Part shown: positions 17,751 to 25,471 of the stretch, in pieces | Position numbering within the stretch: the first letter of the stretch is position 1 | How the letters are laid out: every line of letters begins with the position of its first letter | Assembly (NCBI RefSeq): GCF_036227325.1 | Contig: NZ_CP109467.1 | Coordinates: forward strand, 6,076,001 to 6,140,000 | DNA from: Streptomyces sp. NBC_01465 | GTDB taxonomy: Bacteria > Actinomycetota > Actinomycetes > Streptomycetales > Streptomycetaceae | Length of the DNA stretch: 64,000 nucleotides | Reading direction: 5' to 3' | The notes under the pieces: model-generated | Told to the model about the DNA's origin: nothing | The model's input: the letters and a program-made list of their open reading frames with translations, nothing else | The model's database searches: none | Made by a program: the position numbers and the translations under genes

Positions 17751-17781
17751 CGGGCGGCACTCCTCCTGGGAGCGCCGCCCG
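17751..17781. terminator. Terminator after GH3
   Basis: A perfect 8-bp GC stem, CGGGCGGC (17751-17758) with GCCGCCCG (17774-17781), 11 nt past the GH3 stop. It could stop transcription from both sides. Confidence 0.6.
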
Positions 17782-17796
17782 TTCGGCATGCACGAG

Positions 17797-18227
17797 GCGA
17801 GGAGCGCGATGCCTGCGGCGCTGAGCAGTGCGGCCGGAAGGGATCGGGTGGCGAGGGGGCCTGCGAGGGCCGCGCCCGCCGCGAAGCCGGTCAGTTTCAG
17901 GCTCGCCCCTGTGGTGCTGTGTCTTCCCGGGGGACGACCCCCGGACCCCCGGCCGGACAGGGACCCGGTGGCGAGGGGGCCCGTGAGGCCGGTGGCTCTC
18001 AGGCTCGCGCCTGTCGTGCTGCGTCTTCCTGGGGTTCCGGATCCCCGGCCGGACGGGCGGGCCGTCGCAGTGACTCGGACTGGCTGCGCGTGGTTGGCGT
18101 CAGCGATGCGAGGAGCGCGATTCCCGCTGAGGTCAGCAGTGCGGCCGGTAGGGATCGGGTGGCGAGGGGGCCTGCGAGGGCCGCGCCCGCCGCGAAGCCG
18201 GTCAGTTTCAGGCTCGCCCCTGTGGTG
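17797..18227. repeat. Tandem duplications of the 3' end of the MFS gene
   Basis: 17797-17916 repeats 18108-18227 (the MFS C-terminal coding region) with an offset of 311 bp; over the right-hand 93 bp only one base differs. A third, more diverged copy lies at about 17951-18050. On the minus strand the outer copy still encodes TTGASLKLTGFAAGAALAG and the following helix with a different C-terminus. The copies are gene fragments, not complete genes. Confidence 0.85.
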
Positions 18228-19225
18228 AAGATCTGACCTCGCAGGTGGTCTGGGGCCTCCCGATGGCGTATCGCGAACAGCGCCGTGAGTTGCGGGCCCT
18301 GCGCCGCCCCCGCCAGCACCATTGCGCCGATCAGCAGGGGCGGTTGGAGTGTGGCCGCCATTGCCAGGGCTGCCGCCTGCGCCAGTGCGCTCGCCCCGAT
18401 CACGCGCTCCGGAGCCTCCGATACCCGCCGCGCGCGGGCCAGCAGCGCATTCGTCGCGAGCGCCGACGCGGCCACCGCCGTCAGCAGCAGTGCCCCGCGC
18501 CCGGCCCCGCCCAGCACCTCCGCCCCCAGCAGCGGGCAGCACGCGACCAGCATTCCCTCGCTCATGCACGACGCCACCGACACCGAGGTCGCCCGGGTCA
18601 GCGGGCGCGAGCGCAGAACGGCGCGGAATCCGGCGAGCGGGGAGGCGCGCATCGCCGTACGCGTATGGACCCGGGGCAGCCCCCAAGCCGCAGGCAGCGC
18701 ACAGCAGATGAGGGCTGCGGCGACCGCCACCCCCGCCGGCGCTCCGGCGAGGCTCGCGACGAGTCCGGCCGCCGCCGGGCCCGCCAGACCCGCGAAGTTG
18801 AAGGTCATCGCGTCCAGGGCATTGGCGCGCGGCAGCCTCTCCGGGCCTACTGCGTACGGGAGTTGGGCCGTCCAGCCCCCGGACAGCGCGGGCCCGAGCA
18901 GCCCCGCGCCCACCGCGACGAGCACGGTGCACACCACCGGCACCCGGCCCAGGCTCACCAGAATCAACACAAGCGCTCCCGCATACGCCCCCAGCGCTCC
19001 GGCCAGCAGCCGGCCCGGCCGTTCGGCGCGGTCGAGCAGCATCCCGAAGACCGGACCCCCGACCGCCGCCGAGACCGTCAGCCCGGCCAGGAGCGACGAC
19101 GCGGAAGAGGCCGACCCCGTCGCGGCGAGACCGGCGAGGAGCAGGGCCGGGCCCGACATCTCGTCGCCGGTGCGGGCGAGGGCGGCACCGGCGACGTACG
19201 ACCGCATTCCGTAACGCTTCATCAT
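17999..19225 (-). CDS. MFS transporter
   Basis: A roughly 408-aa membrane protein with about 12 hydrophobic segments. It has the MFS loop motif GMLLDRAERPGR between helices 2 and 3, and a matching loop in the second half. The best starts are ATG 19225 or 19222 (MMKRYGMRSYVAGAALAR); a TTG at 19252 would extend it. The C-terminal tail after LLASLTPTTRSQSE reads into duplicated sequence (see 17797-18227) and is rich in Arg/Pro, so the natural C-terminus was probably altered by the duplication. It is divergent from the CGNR gene with only 38 bp between starts. The substrate is unknown; likely an efflux protein. Confidence 0.85.
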   Translation of the reverse strand: MMKRYGMRSYVAGAALARTGDEMSGPALLLAGLAATGSASSASSLLAGLTVSAAVGGPVFGMLLDRAERPGRLLAGALGAYAGALVLILVSLGRVPVVCTVLVAVGAGLLGPALSGGWTAQLPYAVGPERLPRANALDAMTFNFAGLAGPAAAGLVASLAGAPAGVAVAAALICCALPAAWGLPRVHTRTAMRASPLAGFRAVLRSRPLTRATSVSVASCMSEGMLVACCPLLGAEVLGGAGRGALLLTAVAASALATNALLARARRVSEAPERVIGASALAQAAALAMAATLQPPLLIGAMVLAGAAQGPQLTALFAIRHREAPDHLRGQIFTTGASLKLTGFAAGAALAGPLATRSLPAALLTSAGIALLASLTPTTRSQSESLRRPARPAGDPEPQEDAARQARA

Positions 19226-19234
19226 CCCATCGAC

Positions 19235-19248
19235 GTTACGCAGGTAAC
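19235..19248. promoter_or_regulatory. Inverted repeat between divergent MFS and CGNR genes
   Basis: GTTAC-GCAG-GTAAC at 19235-19248 lies in the middle of the 38-bp gap between two divergent starts. The gap is too short for two ordinary leaders, so one or both transcripts may be leaderless, and this repeat may be the shared operator. Confidence 0.35.
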
Positions 19249-19263
19249 TCAAACCTCATCAAG

Positions 19264-19803
19264 ATGCGTTACATTGCCCGGGTGCTGACCTCGAACGCCA
19301 CAGCCCGCCGGACCGCCGCCCTGGTCAACGTCCTGGCCCAGGAGACCGCCACCCCCGAAGCGGTCGCCGACGTCCTGCGCGAGCACGGGGAGAGCGGCCC
19401 GGTCGACCTCACCCCCGCCGATCTCACCGCGATGCGCACGGCGGCCACCTCCCTACGCGAAGTCTTCGCGGCCCCCACCACCGACACCGCCGCCGAGGCC
19501 CTCAACCGCCTCCTCCGCAAAAGCACGGGACGCCTCCGCCTCACCGCCCACCACGGCACAACCCCCTGGCACCCCCACCTCGACAGCGACGACGACGCCC
19601 CCTGGGGCGAGTGGCTGCTCGCCTCGTCCTGCCTGGCGCTGGCCGTCCTCATCTGGGACGGCCAGCGCCCACCCGGCGGCATCTGCGCCTCGACCACCTG
19701 CGCGAACGTCTATCTCACCCAGGGCAGCGGCCCACCCCGCCGCTACTGCTCCCGGCGTTGCGCCACCCGCGAGCGCGTGGCCGCCCACCGCCGCCGTCAG
19801 TAG
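19264..19803 (+). CDS. CGNR zinc-finger (ABATE-domain) protein
   Basis: A 179-aa protein with an N-terminal helical ABATE-type domain (about 10-130) and a C-terminal zinc-finger-like segment (about 138-175) with Cys residues in CASTTCANVYL and YCSRRCATRERVAAHRRR. In the usual family the second Cys begins a CGNR motif; here it reads CANV, a variant. Family members are presumed transcription regulators. ATG at 19264 is taken; GTG at 19282 is also possible. It is divergent from the MFS gene and may control it. The stop overlaps the convergent membrane-protein gene by 7 nt. Confidence 0.8.
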   Translation: MRYIARVLTSNATARRTAALVNVLAQETATPEAVADVLREHGESGPVDLTPADLTAMRTAATSLREVFAAPTTDTAAEALNRLLRKSTGRLRLTAHHGTTPWHPHLDSDDDAPWGEWLLASSCLALAVLIWDGQRPPGGICASTTCANVYLTQGSGPPRRYCSRRCATRERVAAHRRRQ

Positions 19804-20534
19804 GTCACGGCGGCCCACACCACGGCCCCCGCGACGGCCGCCGCATAACACCCCACAGCAGCCCGCACGGTCCGCAGCCGCGCGGCCTCACTCCACCCCG
19901 TACGGCTCAACACCCAAGCCAGCACCGGCAGTACGAGCACCGCATGCAGACTCACCCCGTGCAGCGGCTTGAAGGGGGCGGTCGAGTCGTACGCGGCGAG
20001 CTGATGCCCGGTCCGCGTCAGATACACCCCGTGCCCGATCATCACCGCGCCCGAGGCGAGCGCGACCAGCAGAATCGCGAACCCGGCCCGCACGGCCACC
20101 GCCATCCCGACCGGACCGCCGGGCTCCCGCCGGAACGAAGCCACAGCGAAAGCGGTCAGCACGACGACCAGCACCCCGCCCCCCACCGCCAGCGCCATGG
20201 ACACCACCGAGTTGAACGAGGTCTCCATGTCCAGGTGCGAGGGCACGTGCCGCCACGCCTGCAGCGTGATCCCCCCGACCTCCAGCACACAGTCGGCGGC
20301 GAAGACGACGAGCAGCACGGCCCGCACGCGCTCGCTCGTCCGCACATACGACGTGACCCAGGTGATCGCCGCCAGCGTCAGCCCGAAGGACACCCCGAAG
20401 GTGAAGGGCTTGCGCCAGGAGACGGGCCCGTTCCAGGGGCCGCCGTCGACGAAGAAGACGCCCAGGTGGAAGAGGCCGGAGGCGACGAGGACGGCGGCGA
20501 CGGCGTAGCAGAGACGTTCGCTCGGACGGTTCAT
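19797..20534 (-). CDS. Hypothetical integral membrane protein
   Basis: A 245-aa protein with about seven hydrophobic helices (for example LCYAVAAVLVASGLFHLGVF, FGVSFGLTLAAITWVTSYV, VSMALAVGGGVLVVVLTAFA). The function is not recognised. The conserved-looking stretch WRKPFTFGVSFG between the first two helices is reminiscent of actinobacterial membrane proteins of unknown role. ATG at 20534 (MNRPSERL) is chosen; ATG at 20546 adds four residues. Its 3' end overlaps the end of the CGNR gene. Confidence 0.75.
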   Translation of the reverse strand: MNRPSERLCYAVAAVLVASGLFHLGVFFVDGGPWNGPVSWRKPFTFGVSFGLTLAAITWVTSYVRTSERVRAVLLVVFAADCVLEVGGITLQAWRHVPSHLDMETSFNSVVSMALAVGGGVLVVVLTAFAVASFRREPGGPVGMAVAVRAGFAILLVALASGAVMIGHGVYLTRTGHQLAAYDSTAPFKPLHGVSLHAVLVLPVLAWVLSRTGWSEAARLRTVRAAVGCYAAAVAGAVVWAAVTY

Positions 20535-20589
20535 ACGGGCCAGCATGGCGAGGACCTGCCACCCGGGGCGTCGCCCTGCCGGAGGCGAT

Positions 20590-20615
20590 CCCCGTACGCC
20601 CCGGGGAGTACGGGG
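20590..20615. terminator. Terminator after the SnoaL-like gene
   Basis: CCCCGTAC (20590-20597) pairs with GTACGGGG (20608-20615), loop 10 nt, directly after the stop at 20617 on the minus strand. Confidence 0.5.
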
Positions 20616-20616
20616 C

Positions 20617-21105
20617 TCAGCCCGCGGCGTCGCGCCCGCTCGGCCCGATCCGCTCGGTGGGCCCGCCGAAGGGCAGATACGTGGCCCGCGACGCGAGCAG
20701 CCACACCCCGTCGACGCACCGGAAGGAGTCCTCGTAGTGCCCGACGTTCGCGGGCAGCCGGGGCGGCAGCATGCCGCCGGTGTAGCCGTCGACGCGGTAC
20801 GTGGCGAAGTAGGAGATGGCGGACGCGGTCGTGGCCGACTCGACGGTGACGAGGATGTTGCTGCACATCCGCCGAGAGAGCCGGTCCTCGGGCCGCGACC
20901 CGAAGTAACTCCGCAGCTCCTCGCGCCCCTTGATGAACCGGTTGCCGTGCGGCCACTCCCAGACGCCGTCGGAGGTGAAGAGCTCGGCGACGGTGCTCGG
21001 GTTCCCCAGATCGAGCCGGCGCAGAAACTCCACGATCAGCCGCTCGCAGGCACGCTCGGCGAGCAACCGCTCCAACGGGTCGAGTTCCGCGTATCCGGTG
21101 TCCAT
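20617..21105 (-). CDS. SnoaL-like / NTF2-fold protein
   Basis: A 162-aa soluble protein of the nuclear transport factor 2 superfamily. It has the typical start helix (ERACERLIVEFLRRLDLGNPSTVAELFTSDGVWEW), the GREELRSYFGSR segment and a closing curved sheet (GHYEDSFRCVDGVWLLASR). Members are small ligand-binding or isomerase/dehydratase enzymes and accessory domains; the substrate is not deducible here. It is an isolated gene with a hairpin after it. The start is at 21105 (MDTGYAELDPLERLL). Confidence 0.8.
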   Translation of the reverse strand: MDTGYAELDPLERLLAERACERLIVEFLRRLDLGNPSTVAELFTSDGVWEWPHGNRFIKGREELRSYFGSRPEDRLSRRMCSNILVTVESATTASAISYFATYRVDGYTGGMLPPRLPANVGHYEDSFRCVDGVWLLASRATYLPFGGPTERIGPSGRDAAG

Positions 21106-21117
21106 CTCCGGTTTGTA

Positions 21118-21315
21118 TCAGCCCTGTTCAGCCACGACCAGCGATTTCCAACTGGGCCCGCACTTCCAGCGCGACCCGGTCGCGCCGACGAGCTCACGCG
21201 GCGGCAGCGTCGCGAACCCGTTCTCGTGCGCACAGGTGTAACACCCGGTCTGCGCCTGCCCCTTGACCCGGTCGGCCCCGACGGAATCCCCGAACGCCCC
21301 GTCCCCGGAAGTCAT
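21118..21315 (-). CDS. Small Cys-rich protein, HIT-family-like N-terminus (possibly truncated)
   Basis: A 65-aa product whose middle, CYTCAHENGFATLPPREL, resembles the Cys-containing N-terminal segment of actinobacterial HIT hydrolases, as I remember that family. The usual continuation (the nucleotide-binding strand and the HxHxH motif) is absent; the sequence ends RWKCGPSWKSLVVAEQG. It may be a truncated HIT gene that keeps a short reading frame, or a small zinc-binding protein. It lies 12 nt upstream of the SnoaL-like gene on the same strand. Confidence 0.45.
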   Translation of the reverse strand: MTSGDGAFGDSVGADRVKGQAQTGCYTCAHENGFATLPPRELVGATGSRWKCGPSWKSLVVAEQG

Positions 21316-21460
21316 TTCGCCAACCTACGGCAGCGCCCGTGACCTTCACTCGCATTCCATTGCAACAAATCCAGTGCACGTTGTTGCGTTAGATTCGAAA
21401 CCATTGCAATGAATATTCGGCCTCTACCTGCGACTATGGCATTCATGCGCAACGAGTATG

Positions 21461-21490
21461 TTGTCAGATCATTGAACGCAACGTAGCGTT
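21461..21490 (+). promoter_or_regulatory. Promoter with overlapping operator for the DUF4097-ABC operon
   Basis: TTGTCA (21461-21466), 17-bp spacer, then TAGCGT (21484-21489) fit a sigma-70-type promoter. The inverted repeat AACGC-6 nt-GCGTT (21475-21490) overlaps the -10 box, as expected for a TetR-type repressor site. No such regulator gene is adjacent. The upstream region also has two ATTGCAA motifs. Confidence 0.5.
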
Positions 21491-21528
21491 TCTCTCATCG
21501 GAAACAGTGAACGCAGAAGGAGAGCACG

Positions 21529-22194
21529 ATGCAGAAGTTCGACACCCCCGCTCCGGTCTCCGCGATTCTCGACATCCCCGCGGGCTACATCCGGTTCATC
21601 GCAACAGACCGTGCCGACACCACGGTCGAGGTCCTGCCCGCGGACGCCTCGAAGGGCCGCGACGTGAAGGCCGCGGCGCAGATCACGGTCGAGTACGGCG
21701 ACGGTGTCCTGAGGATCGGGTCCCCGGAGGCGAAGAGCCGGATCCTCGGCAACTCCGGTTCCGTCGAGGTCACCGTCCAACTGCCCGCCGGCTCCCGCGT
21801 CGAAGCGAAGGCGGCCAGCGCCGAACTCAGTGGCGTGGGACCGCTCGGCGACGTCATCTTCGAGGGCGCACAGGGCGCGGTCGAACTCGACTGGACGGAA
21901 AACGCCCGCCTCACCCTCCAGGACGGCGACGTCTCGGTCGGCCGCCTGGCCGGCGACGGGGAGATCACCACCCTGAAGGGCGATCTGACGGTCGCCGAAG
22001 CCGTGCACGGCACGGTCACGCTCCGCACCGAGTCCGGTGAGATCTCCATCGCCGCCGCCCACGGAGTCTCCGCCGCACTCAACGCCGGCACCACGTACGG
22101 CCGGATCCACAACTCGCTCAAGAACGCCGACGGCGCCGACCTGCTCATCCACGCGAGCACCGCCCACGGCGACATCACCGCCCGCAGCCTCTGA
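21529..22194 (+). CDS. DUF4097 beta-strand-repeat protein
   Basis: A 221-aa protein with repeated beta strands of the DUF4097 (putative adhesin/bactofilin-like) type: SGSVEVTVQLPAGSRVEAKA, GDVIFEGAQGAVELD, DGDVSVGRLAGDGEI, TESGEISIAAAHG. There is no signal peptide, so it is probably cytoplasmic. Such genes often precede DrrAB-type exporters in Streptomyces; the function is unknown. A good ribosome site (AAGGAG) precedes ATG 21529. It starts a three-gene operon with the ABC ATPase 15 nt downstream. Confidence 0.85.
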   Translation: MQKFDTPAPVSAILDIPAGYIRFIATDRADTTVEVLPADASKGRDVKAAAQITVEYGDGVLRIGSPEAKSRILGNSGSVEVTVQLPAGSRVEAKAASAELSGVGPLGDVIFEGAQGAVELDWTENARLTLQDGDVSVGRLAGDGEITTLKGDLTVAEAVHGTVTLRTESGEISIAAAHGVSAALNAGTTYGRIHNSLKNADGADLLIHASTAHGDITARSL

Positions 22195-22209
22195 CAAGGA
22201 GCACCCCTC

Positions 22210-23175
22210 ATGACCAGCTCGGCCATCTCCGCGAACGCACTGCACAAGTCCTACGGCGACAAGGTCGTGCTCGACGGCATCGACCTGGAGGTCCCCGAAG
22301 GCACGGTTTTCGCCCTCCTCGGTCCGAACGGTGCCGGGAAGACGACCGCTGTGAAGATTCTTTCCACGCTGATCTCCGCCGATGGCGGGCAGGCGAGCGT
22401 CGGTGGTCATGATCTGGTCGCGAAGGCGCAGTCGGTGCGGTCGGTGATCGGTGTCACCGGTCAGTTCTCCGCCGTCGACGGCCTGATCACCGGCGAGGAG
22501 AACATGCTCCTCATGGCCGACCTGCAACACCTCCCCAAGGCTGAGGGCCGCCGGGTCACGGCTGAACTCCTGGAGCGCTTCGACCTGGTGGAGGCGGCGA
22601 AGAAGCCGGCCTCGACGTACTCGGGCGGCATGAAGCGCCGGCTGGACATCGCGATGACCCTGGTCGGGAGCCCGCGGATCATCTTCCTCGACGAGCCGAC
22701 GACCGGTCTCGACCCGCGCTCGCGTCACACGATGTGGGGGATCATCCGTGAGCTGGTCACAGGCGGCGTGACCGTCTTCCTCACCACCCAGTACCTGGAG
22801 GAGGCGGATGAACTCGCCGACCGTATCGCGGTGTTGAGTGACGGGAAGATCGCCGCGGAAGGCACCGCGGAGGAGCTCAAGCGTCTGGTCCCCGGCGGAC
22901 ACGTACGACTGCGCTTCACCGACCCCACGGCCTACCGGTCCGCCGCCACCGCACTCCGCGAATCCACCGGCGACGACGAAGCGCTGATCCTGCAGATTCC
23001 CAGCAACGGCAGCCAGCGCGACCTGCGTTCCATCCTCGACCGCCTCGACGCCGCCGGCATCGAAGCCGACGAACTGACCGTCCACACCCCCGACCTCGAC
23101 GACGTCTTCTTCGCCCTCACCGGCGACAACACCGTCCCCAGCCAGACCACTCCGTCCAAGGAGACAGTCCGATGA
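22210..23175 (+). CDS. ABC exporter ATPase (DrrA type)
   Basis: A 321-aa ATPase of the daunorubicin-resistance (DrrA) class: Walker A GPNGAGKTT, signature YSGGMKRRLDIAMTL, Walker B IIFLDEPTTGLD, then the C-terminal DrrA extension (LVPGGHVRLRF and DELTVHTPDLDDVFFALTG). In the family it energises drug or lipid export with a DrrB-type permease. Its stop overlaps the permease start by 4 nt (ATGA at 23172-23175). It probably exports an unknown compound. Confidence 0.95.
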   Translation: MTSSAISANALHKSYGDKVVLDGIDLEVPEGTVFALLGPNGAGKTTAVKILSTLISADGGQASVGGHDLVAKAQSVRSVIGVTGQFSAVDGLITGEENMLLMADLQHLPKAEGRRVTAELLERFDLVEAAKKPASTYSGGMKRRLDIAMTLVGSPRIIFLDEPTTGLDPRSRHTMWGIIRELVTGGVTVFLTTQYLEEADELADRIAVLSDGKIAAEGTAEELKRLVPGGHVRLRFTDPTAYRSAATALRESTGDDEALILQIPSNGSQRDLRSILDRLDAAGIEADELTVHTPDLDDVFFALTGDNTVPSQTTPSKETVR

Positions 23176-23948
23176 GCTCCCTCTCCCTTGTTGTGCGCGA
23201 CTCGAACACGATGCTGCGCCGCAATCTGCTGCATGCGCGCCGCTATCCGTCGCTGACGCTGAACCTGCTGCTCACTCCGGTGATGCTGCTCCTGCTGTTC
23301 GTCTACATCTTCGGTGACACGATGAGCGGCGGTGCGGGCCGCTCCGCCTACATCGCCTACCTGGTGCCGGGCATCCTGCTGATGACGATCGGCTCGACCA
23401 CGGTCGGCACCGCCGTCTCGGTCTCCACCGACATGAACGAGGGCATCATCGCCCGTTTCCGCACCATGGCCATCCACCGTGGTTCGGTGCTGATCGGGCA
23501 TGTGATCGGCAGTGTGTTGCAGGCCATCATCAGCGTGGTCCTGGTCGGTGCGGTCGGTGTCGCGATGGGCTTCCGCTCCACCGACGCCAGTGTCCTGGAG
23601 TGGCTGGCGGCCTTCGGCCTGCTCGCCCTCTTCGCCCTGGCGTTCACGTGGATCGCCGTCGGGATGGGCCTGGGCAGCCCGAATGCGGAGGCGGCCAGCA
23701 ACAGTGCGATGCCGCTGATCCTGCTGCCGCTGATCTCCAGCGCCTTCGTGCCGCTGCACAGCATGCCGGGCTGGTTCCAGCCGATCGCCGAGTACCAGCC
23801 CTTCACCCCGGCCATCGAGACCCTGCGCGGACTGCTCCTGGGCACCGAGATCGGCAACAACTGGTGGATCGCGCTGGTCTGGTGCGTGGGCCTGACCGTC
23901 CTGGGCTACCGCTGGTCGCAGTCCCAATTCAACAACGACGCCAAGTAG
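23172..23948 (+). CDS. ABC-2 type exporter permease (DrrB type)
   Basis: A 258-aa membrane protein with six hydrophobic segments typical of ABC-2 permeases: NLLLTPVMLLLLFVYIFGDT, YLVPGILLMTIGS, VIGSVLQAIISVVLVGAVG, and PLISSAFVPLHSMPGWFQPI, the conserved region before the last helices. It is translationally coupled to the ATPase gene and forms the exporter with it. Confidence 0.94.
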   Translation: MSSLSLVVRDSNTMLRRNLLHARRYPSLTLNLLLTPVMLLLLFVYIFGDTMSGGAGRSAYIAYLVPGILLMTIGSTTVGTAVSVSTDMNEGIIARFRTMAIHRGSVLIGHVIGSVLQAIISVVLVGAVGVAMGFRSTDASVLEWLAAFGLLALFALAFTWIAVGMGLGSPNAEAASNSAMPLILLPLISSAFVPLHSMPGWFQPIAEYQPFTPAIETLRGLLLGTEIGNNWWIALVWCVGLTVLGYRWSQSQFNNDAK

Positions 23949-24066
23949 TCCGGATCCCGACCCCGACGCCCTCTGGCGAACGCGCGTAGAACTCGGGCAC
24001 CATCTCCCTGCGCCACCTGCACAGCAGACCCACAGGAAGCACGGTCAACAGCAGGAGGGTTCCCCC

Positions 24067-24576
24067 GTGAAGATCCGCTCTGTCCTCAGTGCGCTCGCGC
24101 TCGTCCTCGGTGTGCTCTTCGCACCAGGTGTCGGTGTCTTCTCCAGCGCGTCCGACGCCTTCGCCGCCACGAAGATCAGCCAGGCCACCGCCGAATCGAT
24201 GTTCCGCTCCGTCGGCATCACCTGGTCGTCGTCCGGCGGCTGCACCAACCGCAACAACTCCACCTGTACGTCGTTCGACCAGCTCAACCTCGCCACCGCC
24301 CAGGGCGCGCAGACCCTGAAGCGGGCGACCGGGTGCGCGATGAACATCACCGGCGGCACCGAGACGGGCCACGCGAGCGGCACGTACTCGCACTGGAACG
24401 GCTACAAGCTCGACATCGGCAAGAGCACCTGCCTCAACAACTACGTGCACAGCGCGTTCAGTTACATCGGCCTCCGCGGCGACGGCTACCCGATGTACCA
24501 GTCCGGCTCCGGCAACATCTACACCGACGAGGGCAACCACTGGGACGTCCTCTACTACAACTGTGGCGGCTGCTAG
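24067..24576 (+). CDS. Small secreted M15-like (D-Ala-D-Ala carboxypeptidase-type) protein
   Basis: A 169-aa exported protein. Signal peptide spans residues 1 to about 34 (VLSALALVLGVLFAPG, cleavage near AFA-AT). The mature domain has a zinc-ligand-like pattern of M15/VanY peptidases: SHWNGYKLDI (H-x2-G-x3-D) and EGNHWDVLYY (E-x2-H-W). Four or more Cys residues (GGC, STC, TGC, KSTC, CGGC) suggest disulfides. It likely acts on cell-wall peptide, but the consensus Ala before Asp is replaced by Lys-Leu, so activity is unproven. GTG 24067 follows GGAGGG. It has its own strong terminator downstream. Confidence 0.65.
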   Translation: MKIRSVLSALALVLGVLFAPGVGVFSSASDAFAATKISQATAESMFRSVGITWSSSGGCTNRNNSTCTSFDQLNLATAQGAQTLKRATGCAMNITGGTETGHASGTYSHWNGYKLDIGKSTCLNNYVHSAFSYIGLRGDGYPMYQSGSGNIYTDEGNHWDVLYYNCGGC

Positions 24577-24593
24577 CGCGCACCGCGGACACA

Positions 24594-24631
24594 CCACAGC
24601 CCCGGTCTCCGCTCGGAGACCGGGGCTGTGG
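24594..24631. terminator. Strong bidirectional terminator
   Basis: An 18-bp perfect stem (24594-24611 with 24614-24631; core CAGCCCCGGTCTCCG) lies between the M15-like gene and the convergent yceI gene. The nominal 2-nt loop would open to 4-6 nt in RNA. Confidence 0.85.
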
Positions 24632-24660
24632 CGTACGACGGGTCAGACGGGTCAGAAGGG

Positions 24661-25278
24661 TCAGGCGGCCTTGATCGCCGAGATGTCGAAAGTCAGCTTG
24701 ACCTTGTCGCCGACCAGGACGCCACCGGTCTCCAGCGCCGAGTTCCAGGTCAGGCCCCAGTCGGTGCGCAGGATGGTCGCGCTGCCCTCGAAGCCGACGC
24801 GCTCGTTGCCGTACGGGTCGGTCGCGGTGCCGTTGAACTCCAGGTCGATGGCGAGCGGCTTGGTGACGTCCTTGATCGTGAGGTCACCGGTGATCCGGTA
24901 CGCGTCGCCGCCGAGCTGCTCGGCCTGCGTCGAGCGGAAGGTCATGAGCGGGAACTTCTCCGCGTCGAAGAAGTCCGCGCTGCGCAGGTGGCCGTCGCGG
25001 TCGGCGATGCCCGTGTCGACGGACTCGATCTGTACGTCGAGGGAGGCGGTCGAGCGGGACGGGTCGGTGCCGTCGAGGTGGAGGGTGCCCTCGTGGCCGC
25101 CGAAGGAGCCGCGGACGTTGGTGACCATGGCGTGACGCACGGTGAAGCCGATGGAGCTGTGGGCGGGGTCGATCGTGTAGTCGCCGGTCAGGGCGGCGAG
25201 AGCGGGGTCCACCGGGAGAGCGGCGGCGGGCGCGGCCTCGGCGGCGACGGTCTGGTTCTTGCGGTTGAACAGAGCCAT
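24661..25278 (-). CDS. YceI-family lipid-binding protein
   Basis: A 205-aa protein of the YceI (lipocalin-like) family: GDYTIDPAHSSIGFTVRHAMV, then VRGSFGGHEGTLHLDG, HLRSADFFDAEKFPLMTFRS, and TIKDVTKPLAIDLEF. Such proteins bind polyisoprenoid-type lipids. There is no signal peptide, but an N-terminal stretch of about 35 residues precedes the domain, as in many streptomycete homologues. It is divergent from marR, with repeated TTCAA motifs between, so it may belong to the MarR regulon. Confidence 0.93.
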   Translation of the reverse strand: MALFNRKNQTVAAEAAPAAALPVDPALAALTGDYTIDPAHSSIGFTVRHAMVTNVRGSFGGHEGTLHLDGTDPSRSTASLDVQIESVDTGIADRDGHLRSADFFDAEKFPLMTFRSTQAEQLGGDAYRITGDLTIKDVTKPLAIDLEFNGTATDPYGNERVGFEGSATILRTDWGLTWNSALETGGVLVGDKVKLTFDISAIKAA

Positions 25279-25301
25279 GGCTCCTCCTCGGTGGGGACGG
25301 G

Positions 25302-25362
25302 GTTCAAGGTCGTTTAACCTTCAACGAGATCGACTATAGACCTCTTTGGTTCAAAGTTCAAC
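25302..25362. promoter_or_regulatory. Candidate MarR operators between yceI and marR
   Basis: GTTCAAGG (25302-25309) and CCTTCAAC (25318-25325) form a near-perfect inverted repeat; GTTCAAAGTTCAAC at 25349-25362 adds two more GTTCAA boxes. All lie just upstream of the yceI start. A separate direct repeat, CAGCCTGRACTG (25412-25423 and 25440-25451), precedes marR. Assignment to the MarR protein is inference. Confidence 0.45.
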
Positions 25363-25471
25363 AACGTCACCCGTTCGGATCGTGTCGCACTCGTGAAGTG
25401 GACGAAATGGGCAGCCTGAACTGTGCACCTGAAACTGGACAGCCTGGACTGAAGAGTTTTACGGTGAGGCC

